From: Acidobacteriota bacterium
GTDB taxonomy: Bacteria > Acidobacteriota > Terriglobia > Terriglobales > Acidobacteriaceae
Direction: 5' to 3'
DNA: 64,000 bases
NCBI GenBank assembly: GCA_013289685.1
Contig: JABCZL010000001.1
Coordinates: 499,838 to 563,837 of the forward strand
The position numbers were made by a program, and so were the translations under genes. The notes under the pieces were generated by a model. The model did not search any database. It was not told the DNA's origin and was given only the letters and a program-made list of their open reading frames with translations. Of the stretch, positions 34,188 through 43,780 are shown in pieces. Position 1 is the first letter of the stretch, and each line of letters starts with the position of its first letter.

Positions 34188-37067
34188 CTATACTTTGCGC
34201 TCGCCGCTCCACTCCTGGCCTCGGCTCTGCGGGGCGCTCATCATGGCGTCCACCAGCAGGCGGCGCAGGCGGAAGCGGCTTTCCAGGTCGGTATTCACAA
34301 TCTCGAATCCCACTTCGTTCACGCGGGCGCGCCGCAGCAGCACATGGGCGCGAATCTTCGAACGCATGCCGACGGAAATTTCCAAATCCGCTTCGCTGCC
34401 GATGCGGAGGTTATCTTCCTTCGTGCCCATGCCGCCGCCCAGGCTCAGCTCACGGATCAGAATCCTGGACTTGCCCCACGAACTGCCAATGGTTGCCGAC
34501 ACGGTTTTCGACAACACCATGCGCTCGTAACGCCGTTGCCGCACCCAGGGGCATGCCGGAGCCATATCGAGCGGGGCGATCGCGAGTTCCGATGGCTCTA
34601 ACCCGCTGTCGGACAGGACCTGTGAACTGTAGCGCGGATCGGTCTTCGACAAAGCCTGCGCCGCGGCGATCCTCAACTCGCGGTGATACACCCAGCCGAA
34701 GGTTTTCTTGGCTTCCAGAATCTCGCGCAGGACGCTTACGGCCTCCGCGTCCTTCAATCGCCCCAGAGACTCAATCGCCTTGAGCTGCACAAAGGGCGAT
34801 CGCGAAGCCGCTTCGCCCGGCCGCGCCATGGCAATCAGCGGCGGGGTTGAGGTCATGTCGCCGCTCATTCCGATTTCGTCCACGGCCTCGGGCAAGACCA
34901 ACGGATCCAGAATCTCCGCCAGTTCAAGCAGCGTGCGCCCGCGATCGGGAGCCGCGCCGTAGGCGATCTGCCGCACGACGATGTCGTGATAGAAACGGTT
35001 CCACTCCGGCATGCGAGAGGGCAGCAGCTCGAGCAGGGTTCCCACATCGAGCCGGCTCACCAATCCCACCGCACCCGAGGCCTGGCGTGGCTGCCCGGTG
35101 CGCAGAATCTCACGCAACTGCGCCAGAACAGGAGATCCCAGTTCCGTTACCAGTTCGATCATGCGGTCGCATTCGTCGCGGCGCATGCAGCGGAAAAAGC
35201 GGTCCGCCAGATGTTCGGCGCCAGTATGACTGGTGCGCCGCAGCACCGACAACATGTCCGGAGGAATCGGTTCCATCTGGAGCGCTTCCTCGATGAACTC
35301 GGGCAGCCGGTTTTCCACGCCCACCCGGGGACGCAGGTCGCTCATGAGCACCGGCCGCTCTACGCTGATCAGTTCCATGCCGGCGCAAACTTCGTTGACC
35401 GCGGCGAAATTCTTGGCCGAGCTGGCTTCCTGGCTCAGGCGCACAAACGCCGCGCTCAACAAGCTTTGCAGCTCCGCGTCTTTCTCGGCGATGAGTTGTT
35501 CGCTCAGTTTCTTAATGGCCTGGCCCATAGGCTGCCCGCCCAGCCGGGCGTACAGGTCGGCGAGCTGGCTGAGGCCAATCGCCGTTCGGCGGCGCGGTTC
35601 CGCATCCTTCGCGCCCAGGCAACTGGAATAGTTGTTGAGAATGTCGGTGGCGCTCTGCTTGTCGTCGCGATCCAGCAGCACTTCCACGAACTGCCTCAGG
35701 TTGCGCGGCGGCACGCAGGGCGCTTCGTGCGACATGAGAACGCTTTTCTTGCCCGACTCCGGCACTTCCGCCCAGAACATGCGGTCCAGGATGTCGGCGT
35801 GCGACTCCACCAGAATCCCAGCCTTGCTCATCTTATCTTCCTGCAGTTTCAGGATGGAGCGCAGAGAGTCCATCTGGCGGCTCATGTGCTCCATCATCTG
35901 GTGAACGGCGTTGACCTTGACTTCGCCCTTTTGATAGCGCTCCAGGGCAAAACGGATCGCCATATGCTCGGCTGCCTTCATCAACAGCGGCGTGTCTTCC
36001 TCTTCCGACGTCGCTGCCTTCGCCGCCAGACTTCCCAGCAGTTGCTGCAGGTTCAAACGCGTGTTGGGATCGGTCTGGACCAGCTCCTTCTGAATGTCCT
36101 CTTCTTTAACGTTGGGATCCGTCTGCACTTGACCGAACCGGGTGAGCAGCCGAATCGCCTGAATGACTTCCTGCTCCTGCAGCGGAACCATTCCGCCGGT
36201 CCAAGCCGGAGCTGCGCCGGCTGCAGTCCCGCCCGCCCCGCCTGGAGTTCCGATCGGAGTGCCGTCGGGAACCCATCTTCCCTTGCCCGTGCCTGCCGGA
36301 ACGTTAGGGACACTGCCTAGCGGAACCATTGGAACTCCGCCCGCGGCAACCTGGCCCCCGCCCGAGTTCGCGCCTTCGGCCGCGGCGATCAACTGCAACA
36401 ACTTCTGGGGATCGTTCAACCACTGCTTGAACTCTGGCCCCAGGGTCTGGGCCGCGATCTGCGCGGCGATACTCACATCGCCGGTCAGCGGATCGGCCGC
36501 CACAAACTTCACTTCATTGATCCTGATGGTGCCGCCGTTCTTGTTCGCGCTCAGAGCTTCTTTAATTTGTCTCGAGACATCCTGCGCTTTCGATCCCCCG
36601 ACCGTGAACGCGCGCACCAGACGAACGAAGTCTTCCTCAGTCACTTCTTTGGAGAAGTGCAGGCTGGCGAGTCCGGCGGTGTTCAACAGCGTGGCGAAAC
36701 TGCGCTCGGCGTTTCCCGCCTCCAGCGGAATACCATCCAGCAGCAGCTTGTTGTCGGACACACCCAGCAGGAAGCCCTGGTCCCCGGTGGTGGGCAGACC
36801 CTGCTGCAATTCTTTCCAGGTAACTTCGAATTGCGCCTCGGTGCGCTTATGCCCATAGCCATACATCCGGGCGTACTTGATGAGGATGTTCAGGCTGTGC
36901 ACAAACGCCCGTGCGGAGGCGGCACGCGCACCTTGCGATGTGTTTGCGGCAGAGATAGGAAGCTCCTCGGAAACGCAAGATTGAAGCTCAAGGGTAAAGC
37001 GAAAAGGTAAGGGCTTAAACGTTACGGAGGTAATGAGAGGGGAGCCCGACAGCGCCCGTAAGGGCAT
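34188..37067 (-). CDS. Large HEAT-like repeat protein with C-terminal PilZ domain
   Basis: 959 residues from ATG 37067; the exact start is uncertain. The N-terminal 230 residues are helical (FVHSLNILIKYARMYGYGHKRTEAQFEVTWKEL). A Gly/Pro-rich linker follows (about 245-310), then a long helical-repeat region (about 310-830, including QLKAIESLGRLKDAEAVSVLREILEAKK) resembling HEAT repeats. The last 110 residues resemble a PilZ domain: RRYERM supplies the RxxxR motif and ELSLGGG corresponds to (D/N)xSxxG with Glu in the first place. A c-di-GMP-responsive scaffold is the likely role. It is convergent with the atp terminator and divergent from the CHAD gene. Confidence 0.7.
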   Translation of the reverse strand: MPLRALSGSPLITSVTFKPLPFRFTLELQSCVSEELPISAANTSQGARAASARAFVHSLNILIKYARMYGYGHKRTEAQFEVTWKELQQGLPTTGDQGFLLGVSDNKLLLDGIPLEAGNAERSFATLLNTAGLASLHFSKEVTEEDFVRLVRAFTVGGSKAQDVSRQIKEALSANKNGGTIRINEVKFVAADPLTGDVSIAAQIAAQTLGPEFKQWLNDPQKLLQLIAAAEGANSGGGQVAAGGVPMVPLGSVPNVPAGTGKGRWVPDGTPIGTPGGAGGTAAGAAPAWTGGMVPLQEQEVIQAIRLLTRFGQVQTDPNVKEEDIQKELVQTDPNTRLNLQQLLGSLAAKAATSEEEDTPLLMKAAEHMAIRFALERYQKGEVKVNAVHQMMEHMSRQMDSLRSILKLQEDKMSKAGILVESHADILDRMFWAEVPESGKKSVLMSHEAPCVPPRNLRQFVEVLLDRDDKQSATDILNNYSSCLGAKDAEPRRRTAIGLSQLADLYARLGGQPMGQAIKKLSEQLIAEKDAELQSLLSAAFVRLSQEASSAKNFAAVNEVCAGMELISVERPVLMSDLRPRVGVENRLPEFIEEALQMEPIPPDMLSVLRRTSHTGAEHLADRFFRCMRRDECDRMIELVTELGSPVLAQLREILRTGQPRQASGAVGLVSRLDVGTLLELLPSRMPEWNRFYHDIVVRQIAYGAAPDRGRTLLELAEILDPLVLPEAVDEIGMSGDMTSTPPLIAMARPGEAASRSPFVQLKAIESLGRLKDAEAVSVLREILEAKKTFGWVYHRELRIAAAQALSKTDPRYSSQVLSDSGLEPSELAIAPLDMAPACPWVRQRRYERMVLSKTVSATIGSSWGKSRILIRELSLGGGMGTKEDNLRIGSEADLEISVGMRSKIRAHVLLRRARVNEVGFEIVNTDLESRFRLRRLLVDAMMSAPQSRGQEWSGERKV

Positions 37068-37246
37068 GCCCCTTGAAACCCGGCTTTCGGCTCTCGGCTT
37101 CCGGCTTCCGGAGTTGCTTGTCCTCGAGATCTGCGGCTAACGCCGGAGGCCGAGGTCTGGCGTGGGCAGGTGAGGGGGCTTCCTAGTGTTAGGGCCCGAC
37201 GCCGTCGGGTCATGAGGACCGGCGAGGGAGCGGCTTCTTCAGTAGA

Positions 37247-38905
37247 ATGATCGCGGAACGATTTGGTGCGATTAGAACCTTGAAGACTGCCACGAAAACT
37301 ACGGGGCTGCGGTACTGGATGGCGCGCGTGCTGGAAGAGTGCGAGCACGTGGCGGCTGACTTCGGCGCGGACCCGGTCCACGATTTGCGGGTGTCGCTGC
37401 GGCGCTGCCGGTCCATGGCGGACGGCATGATGGCTATGGATCCGGATCGCGATTGGAAGGCGATGAAGAAGGCGGGCAAGAGCTTGTTCCAGCGCCTGGG
37501 CGCGTTGCGCGATGTGCAGATCATGATGGAGTGGATTGAGAAGCTCCATCCGACGCCGGTTGAGGCTGCTGGGCCTGTTGTGTCCTCCGAAATTCAGGCA
37601 GACGGCGGCAGCGCGGGCGAGTCGCCCGTGCCCACACAGCCCCTGCGTGATCCCGCGGCCAACGTGCTGCTCCAAATTCTGAAGGGGCGGGAGATTGAGC
37701 AGAAGCGGGAAGCCCGCGCGGCGCTCGACGAATTCGACCGCAAGCAGTGGCGGCAGTGGAGCAAGTCGCTTCCCTTGCGCGCGGCGCGCGTCCGGCCGGG
37801 CAGCGCGGTGTTTAAGCATCTGGCGCTGGAACGCTGGACGGCTGCGCGCGAACTACACACCCGCGCCCTGCGCAATCGGTCGCAGGTGGCGTTTCACACG
37901 CTGCGAATTGGGATCAAGCGGTTTCGCTACATCGTGGAGAATTTCCTGCCGGTCGAGCACAAGGCGTGGAGCAACGACCTGAAGCATATGCAGGATCTGC
38001 TCGGCGAGGTGCACGATCTCGACGTGTTATGGGCGACCGCGCTGACGTGCCACGTATTCCCGGACGAAGAGTCTCGTAAGAACTGGCATGCGCGGATCGT
38101 TGAGGAACGGACGAAGCGGCTTCAGGAGTATCGCGAAAAAACGGCTGGGCCGGATTCGCTGTGGAACCTGTGGCGCGCGGGTTTGCCGCAGGGCAAGCAG
38201 ATTCAGGCGATTGCTACGCAGCGCATGATGTTGTGGGCGAAGGCGCTCGATCCGGACTTTGCGCACTCGGAACGAGTGTCGCGGCTTGCGGTGGAACTCT
38301 ACGATGGGCTGCTGGGTGCGGGATTGCTGGATTCGCCTAACGGCAGTGATGCGCGGTCCAGCCTGCAAGTCGCCGCAATGCTGCACGATGTGGGCAAGGC
38401 GGAGGGGAACAAGGGACATCACAAGGCTTCGTTTGAGTTGATCCGGAGCCACAGTAATCCGTTGGGATGGAATCCGGAATATCTGCAGCGCGCGGCTGTG
38501 GTGGCGCGCTTTCACGCGGGGGCATTGCCCACACGAAACCACAGAATGCTGCGCGATCTGCTGCCTGAGGAGCAGAAGATCACGATTCAGTTGGCCGCGA
38601 TTCTTAGGTTAGCGAATGCATTTGACACGGCACACGACGGACACATCCGGCGGGTGCGGATCGAGAATGGGGACGCGGGAAAGCGGCGGACGAATGGATT
38701 CCTGCGGAAGCCAGCGAAGTTGGGGGCGAACGAAGCGGTGGTGATCGCTGCCGAGGGCTTTGTGTCCGGAAGTCCGACCGCGCAGGCTATCGCGGCGGAG
38801 AGGTATTTGCTGGAAACGGTGCTGCGGAGGCCGGTGGTGGTGAGGGCGATGAGGACTTCAGAGCCGCGGAGGGCTGCTGTTGAGGCGAAGAGGATCGCGT
38901 CGTGA
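37247..38905 (+). CDS. CHAD domain protein fused to an HD phosphohydrolase-like domain
   Basis: 552 residues. The CHAD domain (about 15-310) shows the His/Arg/Lys-rich helices VHDLRVSLRRCRS and VAFHTLRIGIKRFRYIVENF that bind polyphosphate. The C-terminal region (about 325-545) resembles the HD domain at the end of Ppx/GppA phosphatases. H340 (FAHSERVSRLA), H380-D381 (AAMLHDVGK) and H391 supply a complete metal site. A polyphosphate- or phosphate-linked hydrolase is a reasonable guess. The stop overlaps the ATG of a 42-codon membrane ORF. Confidence 0.82.
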   Translation: MIAERFGAIRTLKTATKTTGLRYWMARVLEECEHVAADFGADPVHDLRVSLRRCRSMADGMMAMDPDRDWKAMKKAGKSLFQRLGALRDVQIMMEWIEKLHPTPVEAAGPVVSSEIQADGGSAGESPVPTQPLRDPAANVLLQILKGREIEQKREARAALDEFDRKQWRQWSKSLPLRAARVRPGSAVFKHLALERWTAARELHTRALRNRSQVAFHTLRIGIKRFRYIVENFLPVEHKAWSNDLKHMQDLLGEVHDLDVLWATALTCHVFPDEESRKNWHARIVEERTKRLQEYREKTAGPDSLWNLWRAGLPQGKQIQAIATQRMMLWAKALDPDFAHSERVSRLAVELYDGLLGAGLLDSPNGSDARSSLQVAAMLHDVGKAEGNKGHHKASFELIRSHSNPLGWNPEYLQRAAVVARFHAGALPTRNHRMLRDLLPEEQKITIQLAAILRLANAFDTAHDGHIRRVRIENGDAGKRRTNGFLRKPAKLGANEAVVIAAEGFVSGSPTAQAIAAERYLLETVLRRPVVVRAMRTSEPRRAAVEAKRIAS

Positions 38906-39033
38906 TGCTCGCGATTACGTTCCTGGTGATGTTGGCCGTCCTGTTCCTTCTACTGCGACAGAAACGCAGAGGGGACTGTGATCGGGAAAGTGCTGGAAGA
39001 GAGATGAGCCTTGGCGCCCCGTTATTTTTCTGA
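38905..39033 (+). CDS. Possible 42-residue single-pass membrane protein
   Basis: The ATG at 38905 overlaps the stop of the CHAD-HD gene (TGATG), the mark of translational coupling. The product starts MLAITFLVMLAVLFLLLRQK, one membrane helix followed by basic residues, then a short polar tail ending at the TGA 39031-39033. No homologue is known to me. The evidence is coupling plus membrane-helix character only. Confidence 0.4.
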   Translation: MLAITFLVMLAVLFLLLRQKRRGDCDRESAGREMSLGAPLFF

Positions 39034-39089
39034 GGAAGCCACGCAGTCACTTTTTGCCCTCAGTATCTAGCGGTACAACTGAAACATCT

Positions 39090-39641
39090 ATGACTCACGC
39101 GCAACTGGTGGAACGGGCGGTGCGGTGGCTGCGGGCTTATCGCTGTGGAGTGGTGCTTTCGGAGCAGGCTTGCGTCAGCGGGGAGATGCCGGACGCGATT
39201 GGGTGGAAGCGCGCCAACCATTCGGTGTTGGTGGAGTGCAAGGTCACACGGGCGGATTTTCTGGCGGACCGGGCGAAGCCTTTTCGGCAGAAGCCTGAGC
39301 AAGGAGTGGGGAGCGAACGGTTCTATCTGACTCCGCCGTCGCTCGTGAAAGTTGAGGAACTGCCTGCGGGCTGGGGATTGCTGGAATACCAGCGGGGAAG
39401 GATCGAGAGGGTGCAGGCCTCGGCCAAGAATCTGCGGACGGCGACGGGATTTCGTTATGAAATGAATTTGCTGCTGGCGAGTTTGCGGCGGGTTGAAGTG
39501 AGGATTGAACCGCAGAGCATCACGGATTTCTTGAAGTGGAAGAATCGGATGGCTGAGTACAATCGCGGGACGCTGCCGGAGGGGTTGGAGGCTGCGGAGG
39601 AAGAGTTGAATGTTTTTCTGGAGCCGGAAGTGCCGTGCTAG
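39090..39641 (+). CDS. PD-(D/E)XK nuclease-like protein (MmcB-like)
   Basis: 183 residues from ATG 39090; an upstream in-frame codon at 39054 is less likely. The first 120 residues have the nuclease core: E25 after a helix, D35 in GEMPDAIGW, E49-C-K51 in SVLVECKVTRADFLADRAK, then a strand-rich part (RFYLTPPSLVKVEELPAGWGLLEY). This matches the MmcB/PD-(D/E)XK type, in which D, E and K bind the metal. The C-terminal third is helical and acidic. It could act in DNA repair or as a remnant of a mobile element. No partner gene is adjacent. Confidence 0.65.
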   Translation: MTHAQLVERAVRWLRAYRCGVVLSEQACVSGEMPDAIGWKRANHSVLVECKVTRADFLADRAKPFRQKPEQGVGSERFYLTPPSLVKVEELPAGWGLLEYQRGRIERVQASAKNLRTATGFRYEMNLLLASLRRVEVRIEPQSITDFLKWKNRMAEYNRGTLPEGLEAAEEELNVFLEPEVPC

Positions 39642-40314
39642 CTCGGTTGCGGGGTGTGAATCGCTTTCGCAATTGATTCGGGCTATGTGCCGTCCCTGAC
39701 GGGGCTCTGTTTCCATTTCTCTCAGGCGTTCCCGGCAGTTCCCTGCCGGGCTTTCACATGCCGCTTCGCGGCTGGAGTCGGGACGCCTTCGCAACTGCCC
39801 GGCGGGAGCCCTTGACATCGCTTGTCGAAAATCCCCACCCTTCGGCTTCGCTCAGGGCAGGCTTTCTCGCGCAAAGAACGCGCGAGAAATGGGGCACCCG
39901 GATTTCATCGCCTCCGGTGGGCCAAACCATGTGTACTCAGTGCAGCCTGCCGCCGCTCCAAAAAGAAAACCGGGCTGGTTGGCCCGGCTTCTTCTGCGTC
40001 GAGTTGGATGCGGTTACATCACAGCGCGGCGCGACTGGCGCTGAGGGTGCTTTTGTGCTCCTCAGGCGAGTCCACAGATCGAAAGATCTGACCGGCAGGG
40101 GAAACCGACAGGCGGCTGGGTGCAAGCAGGATGCCAGTGCATGCATTCGTTTCGAGAACGACTCGCAAGCGATTGCTGTGATTGGAGTTACTCTGCACAA
40201 CTAGCTGGCGTGGTCATCGCTATTCCATACTTCACTACTGCGTCTCGAGGGCAAACTTTTGCAACAAATTGCACATGAACTTGTGCATCACTAGAGATTT
40301 CTGCCTGTGCCGAC

Positions 40315-40338
40315 AGAGACGCAGCGAGCTACGTCTCT
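40315..40338. repeat. AGAGACG/CGTCTCT palindrome, intergenic copy
   Basis: AGAGACGCAGCG / AGCTACGTCTCT, differing at two positions from the perfect 24-bp palindrome embedded in dnaX at 45355-45378. It is followed by ACG in both places. Confidence 0.75.
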
Positions 40339-40374
40339 ACGTTTGCAACGGATGCATTACACACATTCTCCGCT

Positions 40375-40380
40375 TATAAT
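40375..40380 (+). promoter_or_regulatory. Perfect -10 hexamer TATAAT before the kinase gene
   Basis: TATAAT at 40375-40380 ends 11 bp before ATG 40392, and no Shine-Dalgarno sequence lies between. Transcription would begin about 4-5 bases before the ATG, giving a near-leaderless message. A good -35 at 17 bp is not evident. Confidence 0.5.
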
Positions 40381-40391
40381 TTCCGGCACTC

Positions 40392-43106
40392 ATGTCTCTG
40401 ACTTCTGGTGCGCGCGTCGGTCCGTACGAAGTCATTTCTGCAGCAGGCGCTGGCGGGATGGGGGAGGTGTATCGCGCGCGCGATACGCGGCTCGACCGCA
40501 CCGTCGCCATCAAGATTCTGCCGGCGCATCTTTCTGATAACCCAGAAGCGAAGCAGCGCTTTGACCGAGAGGCACGGGCGATCTCGTCGCTGAACCATCC
40601 CAACATCTGCACGCTGTATGACGTCGGGCACCAGGACGGGATGGATTATCTCGTCATGGAATTTCTGGAGGGCGAGACTCTGGCGGCGCGGCTGGCGAAG
40701 GGTCCGCTGCCGCCGGAGCAGGTGTTGAAGTATGGAATTGAAATCTGCGAAGGGCTGGAGAAGGCGCACAAGACGGGAGTGATTCACCGTGATCTGAAGC
40801 CGGGGAACATCATGCTGACGAAGACGGGAGCGAAGCTGATGGACTTTGGGCTGGCGAAGGCGGCGACGGGGCCGCCGCCGGCTTCGGGTTTGACGGCGAC
40901 GTTGGACGGAGCATGGGCGGGTGGGACCGGCACCGGCGAGGGCGCACGCGGGTCACAGGGTCCACTGACCGCGCGAGGCACGATTGTCGGCACATTTCAG
41001 TACATGTCGACCGAGCAGATCGAGGGGAAAGAGGCGGACGCGCGGTCCGACATTTTTGCGCTGGGCGCGGTGCTGTACGAGATGGCGACGGGGATACGGG
41101 CGTTCACGGGCAAGACGCAGGCCAGCGTGATTGCGGCCATTCTGGCCGCGGAGCCGCAGCCGATTTCGGTGGTGCGGCCGATGTCGCCGCCGGCGCTGGA
41201 TCGGGTGGTGAAGGTTTGTTTGGCGAAGGATCCCGACCAGCGGTTTCAGTCGGTGCATGATCTGAAGCTGCAACTGATGTGGATCATGGAAGGCGGGTCG
41301 CAGGCGGGAGTGCCCACACCGGTGACGGCGCGAGCGAAAAACCGCGAGCGCGTGCTGCTGGCGGCCGTCGCGCTGTGTACGTTGGTGGCGGCGGGTGGAA
41401 TCGCGGGTTCGGTCATCTTTTCGAAGAAAGCCGAGACTCTGCGGCGCGTAGTCCGTGCACAGATCGGTGCGCCCGACCACTACTCCTTCTCCCCCGTGGC
41501 AGCCACCAACCACATCATCATTTCGCCCGACGGCAACAGCATTGCCTTTATTGCCGAAGGACAAGGTAAGCAGTTTCTTTGGGTGCGGCCACTCCATGCC
41601 TCGGAGGCGCTGCCCTTGGCCGGAACTGAGGGTGCTTACTATCCCTTCTGGTCGCCGGACAGCAAGTTCATCGGATTCTTCGCAGGCGGGAAGATGAAAA
41701 AGGTGGAAGCCTCCGGCGGCGTGGTGCAGACCATCTGCGATGCTCCGTACGGCCGTGGAGGCAGTTGGAACCACGACGGTGTGATTCTTTTTGCGCCGGG
41801 TATCCATGGCTTGATCTATCGCATCTCCGATGGCGGCGGTCAGACCGTCGCCGTGACCAAGGTCACGAAAACAGGATTCTATGCGGGGGCACGCTGGCCC
41901 TACTTCCTGCCCGATGGGCGGCATTTTCTCTACGTGGGAATGGAGGGGGATGATCCCAAGGGAAGGGTTTACGCTGCTTCGCTGGATTCACCGGAGCCGA
42001 AGCTGATCGTGGAGGAAAATAGCGGCACAGCTTACGCCAATGGCTACCTCTTTTTCATCAAGGACGGCAACCTGGTAGCCCAGCCCTTTGACCCGGAGCA
42101 TTTGGCTCTGAGCGGGAACCCGGTTCCTGTGGCGCCCAAGGTGGAATACTACGACGGCAAGTCACTGGGAAATTTCTCCGTATCCGAAAGTGGCGTGCTG
42201 GTATACCGCAGTGCTTATTCGACTCCCAGCCGCATGGCTTGGCTGGACCGCTCCGGCAAACAGGTCGCGACTCTGGGAGACCCGGGAACCTTCGGAACTG
42301 GGCGGCTCTCCCCAGATGGCCGCACCGTTGTCATTTCGCGCCCGGACGCTGCGGACGCAAGCCTGACTGATTTGTGGCTGCTGGAAGTGCAGCGGGGAAT
42401 CTTTTCCCGCCTGACGTTTCATCCCGCGACCACTTATAGCGCGGCATGGTCGCCCGACGGCACCCGCTTAGCGACTACGACTCTGGGCACAAAGGTTCAA
42501 ATCATACCGGCCAACGGCAGCGGAACACCAGTCACCGCCTCCACGGACTTAGTAGCCGCGGTGAGCGATTGGTCGCCGGATGGACACACAGTCCTCGTAC
42601 AACAGCAGAATTCCAGCACTGGCTTTGATGTGATGTCGCTGGAGGTCACGGGTGGACCGCAACCCGTAAAACCGGTGCTGAATTCGCAGTTTGACGAAAT
42701 GATGCCCCGATTGTCGCCTGACGGCCGTTGGCTGGCTTACATCTCGAACGAAAGCGGCCGCCCTGAGGTTTATGTAGTTCCGTTTCCTGGCAGAGGCGGG
42801 CGTTGGCAGATCTCCAGCGATGCAATCAGCGTCGCCGGGTTGGGTACTTTGGCATTGACTTGGAGCCGGGACGGCAAGCAGTTCTATTTTCGCGGCGCAG
42901 GCGGGACGCTGATGGCGGTCGATGTCCAACCCCAAGGCAGCGAGTTTCACTCCGGACTGCCCCGGCAGATTTTCACCTCCCCGGGAGGCGTGCGCCTGAT
43001 CGATAGCGCGCCGGATGGACGGCTGCTGGTGATGCTGCAGGCCGAGCAGGAAGTCTCTTCGCCAATTACGCTGGTGCTGAATTGGGATGCGGAGATGAAG
43101 AAATAG
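40392..43106 (+). CDS. PknB-type Ser/Thr protein kinase with TolB-like beta-propeller sensor
   Basis: 904 residues. The cytoplasmic kinase domain (about 10-300) has the glycine loop GAGGMGEVYRA, catalytic lysine K41, H132-R-D134-LKPGN and D151-F-G. A single membrane helix lies at about 315-335 (LLAAVALCTLVAAGGIAGSVIF). The external part is a series of PD40/TolB-type blades (IISPDGNSIAFIAEG, PFWSPDSKFIGFFA, AWSPDGTRLATT, PRLSPDGRWLAYISNESGRPEVYVVPFPG). This kinase-propeller architecture is abundant in Acidobacteriota and is thought to sense extracellular signals. The Gly/Pro-rich stretch after DFG (about 158-195) lengthens the activation segment. Confidence 0.92.
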   Translation: MSLTSGARVGPYEVISAAGAGGMGEVYRARDTRLDRTVAIKILPAHLSDNPEAKQRFDREARAISSLNHPNICTLYDVGHQDGMDYLVMEFLEGETLAARLAKGPLPPEQVLKYGIEICEGLEKAHKTGVIHRDLKPGNIMLTKTGAKLMDFGLAKAATGPPPASGLTATLDGAWAGGTGTGEGARGSQGPLTARGTIVGTFQYMSTEQIEGKEADARSDIFALGAVLYEMATGIRAFTGKTQASVIAAILAAEPQPISVVRPMSPPALDRVVKVCLAKDPDQRFQSVHDLKLQLMWIMEGGSQAGVPTPVTARAKNRERVLLAAVALCTLVAAGGIAGSVIFSKKAETLRRVVRAQIGAPDHYSFSPVAATNHIIISPDGNSIAFIAEGQGKQFLWVRPLHASEALPLAGTEGAYYPFWSPDSKFIGFFAGGKMKKVEASGGVVQTICDAPYGRGGSWNHDGVILFAPGIHGLIYRISDGGGQTVAVTKVTKTGFYAGARWPYFLPDGRHFLYVGMEGDDPKGRVYAASLDSPEPKLIVEENSGTAYANGYLFFIKDGNLVAQPFDPEHLALSGNPVPVAPKVEYYDGKSLGNFSVSESGVLVYRSAYSTPSRMAWLDRSGKQVATLGDPGTFGTGRLSPDGRTVVISRPDAADASLTDLWLLEVQRGIFSRLTFHPATTYSAAWSPDGTRLATTTLGTKVQIIPANGSGTPVTASTDLVAAVSDWSPDGHTVLVQQQNSSTGFDVMSLEVTGGPQPVKPVLNSQFDEMMPRLSPDGRWLAYISNESGRPEVYVVPFPGRGGRWQISSDAISVAGLGTLALTWSRDGKQFYFRGAGGTLMAVDVQPQGSEFHSGLPRQIFTSPGGVRLIDSAPDGRLLVMLQAEQEVSSPITLVLNWDAEMKK

Positions 43107-43157
43107 GGCCCTCACTCTGCGATCTAAAATTGCTAATTTCTTGCGGAGCGTTTTACC

Positions 43158-43757
43158 TCACATATCGCGGCGGCCTTCCATGGCCTTCAGCATGGTGATT
43201 TCATCCGTGTATTCGATGTCGCTGCCGACCGGGATGCCCATGGCGATGCGGGTGACTTTCACGCCGACACGCTTGAGGTGCTGCGATAGATAGGTGGCCG
43301 TGGCTTCGCCTTCGACGGTGGGGTTGGTGGCGACGATGACTTCGTCTATGTTGCCGGCGTCGACGCGGGTGATGAGGTTCGCGATGCGCAACTGTTCGGG
43401 GCCGATGCCGTGCAGTGGGGAGATGGCGCCGTGCAGGACGTGGAAGACTCCGTTGAAGTGCTTGGTCTTTTCGATGGCGGCGATGTTGGTGGGTTCTTCG
43501 ACCACGCAGACCAGGCGCTGGTTGCGGGTGAGACTGGTGCAGTAGACGCAAGGGTCGACGTCGGTGATGTTGTTGCACACCGAGCAGAGGCGAAGGTTGG
43601 CCTTGACGTCGCGCACGGCGGTGGCGAGGGCTTCGGCGTCTTCGTCGCTGGAGCGCAGGATGTAGAAGGCCAGGCGCTGCGCGCTTTTGGCGCCGACACC
43701 GGGGAGCTTTTTCAGCTCGTCGATGAGGCGGGACATGGGTTCGGCGAATTTGGACAT
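43158..43757 (-). CDS. recR: Recombination mediator RecR
   Basis: 199 residues from ATG 43757, a normal RecR length; an upstream TTG gives only two further residues. It contains the helix-hairpin-helix [14 protein letters not shown], the zinc finger C58-x2-C61-x8-C70-x2-C73, the Toprim domain ([17 protein letters not shown] ... [15 protein letters not shown]) and the C-terminal Walker-B-like end ([22 protein letters not shown]). It works with RecF/RecO to load RecA at gaps. It usually follows dnaX-ybaB; here a DUF3224 gene separates it from ybaB. Confidence 0.96.
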   Translation of the reverse strand: MSKFAEPMSRLIDELKKLPGVGAKSAQRLAFYILRSSDEDAEALATAVRDVKANLRLCSVCNNITDVDPCVYCTSLTRNQRLVCVVEEPTNIAAIEKTKHFNGVFHVLHGAISPLHGIGPEQLRIANLITRVDAGNIDEVIVATNPTVEGEATATYLSQHLKRVGVKVTRIAMGIPVGSDIEYTDEITMLKAMEGRRDM

Positions 43758-43780
43758 TCTCAATTCACTTTCAATCGATT

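Larger units (their letters stand above)
39642..40391. repeat. 750-bp gap made of repeat elements, no gene
   Basis: Holds a copy of the GGGGCACCCGG hairpin repeat (39827-39901, with a 22-base insertion beginning TTCGGCTTCGCTCAGGGCAG) and a copy of the AGAGACG...CGTCTCT palindrome (40315-40338). Between them is low-complexity sequence without a supportable reading frame. The last 20 bases form the promoter of the kinase gene. Confidence 0.6.

Noticed and set aside
34986..36320. 444-codon plus-strand frame opposite the HEAT/PilZ gene
   Set aside because: His/Gln/Arg-rich shadow frame; the minus-strand frame has coherent domains and a PilZ end.
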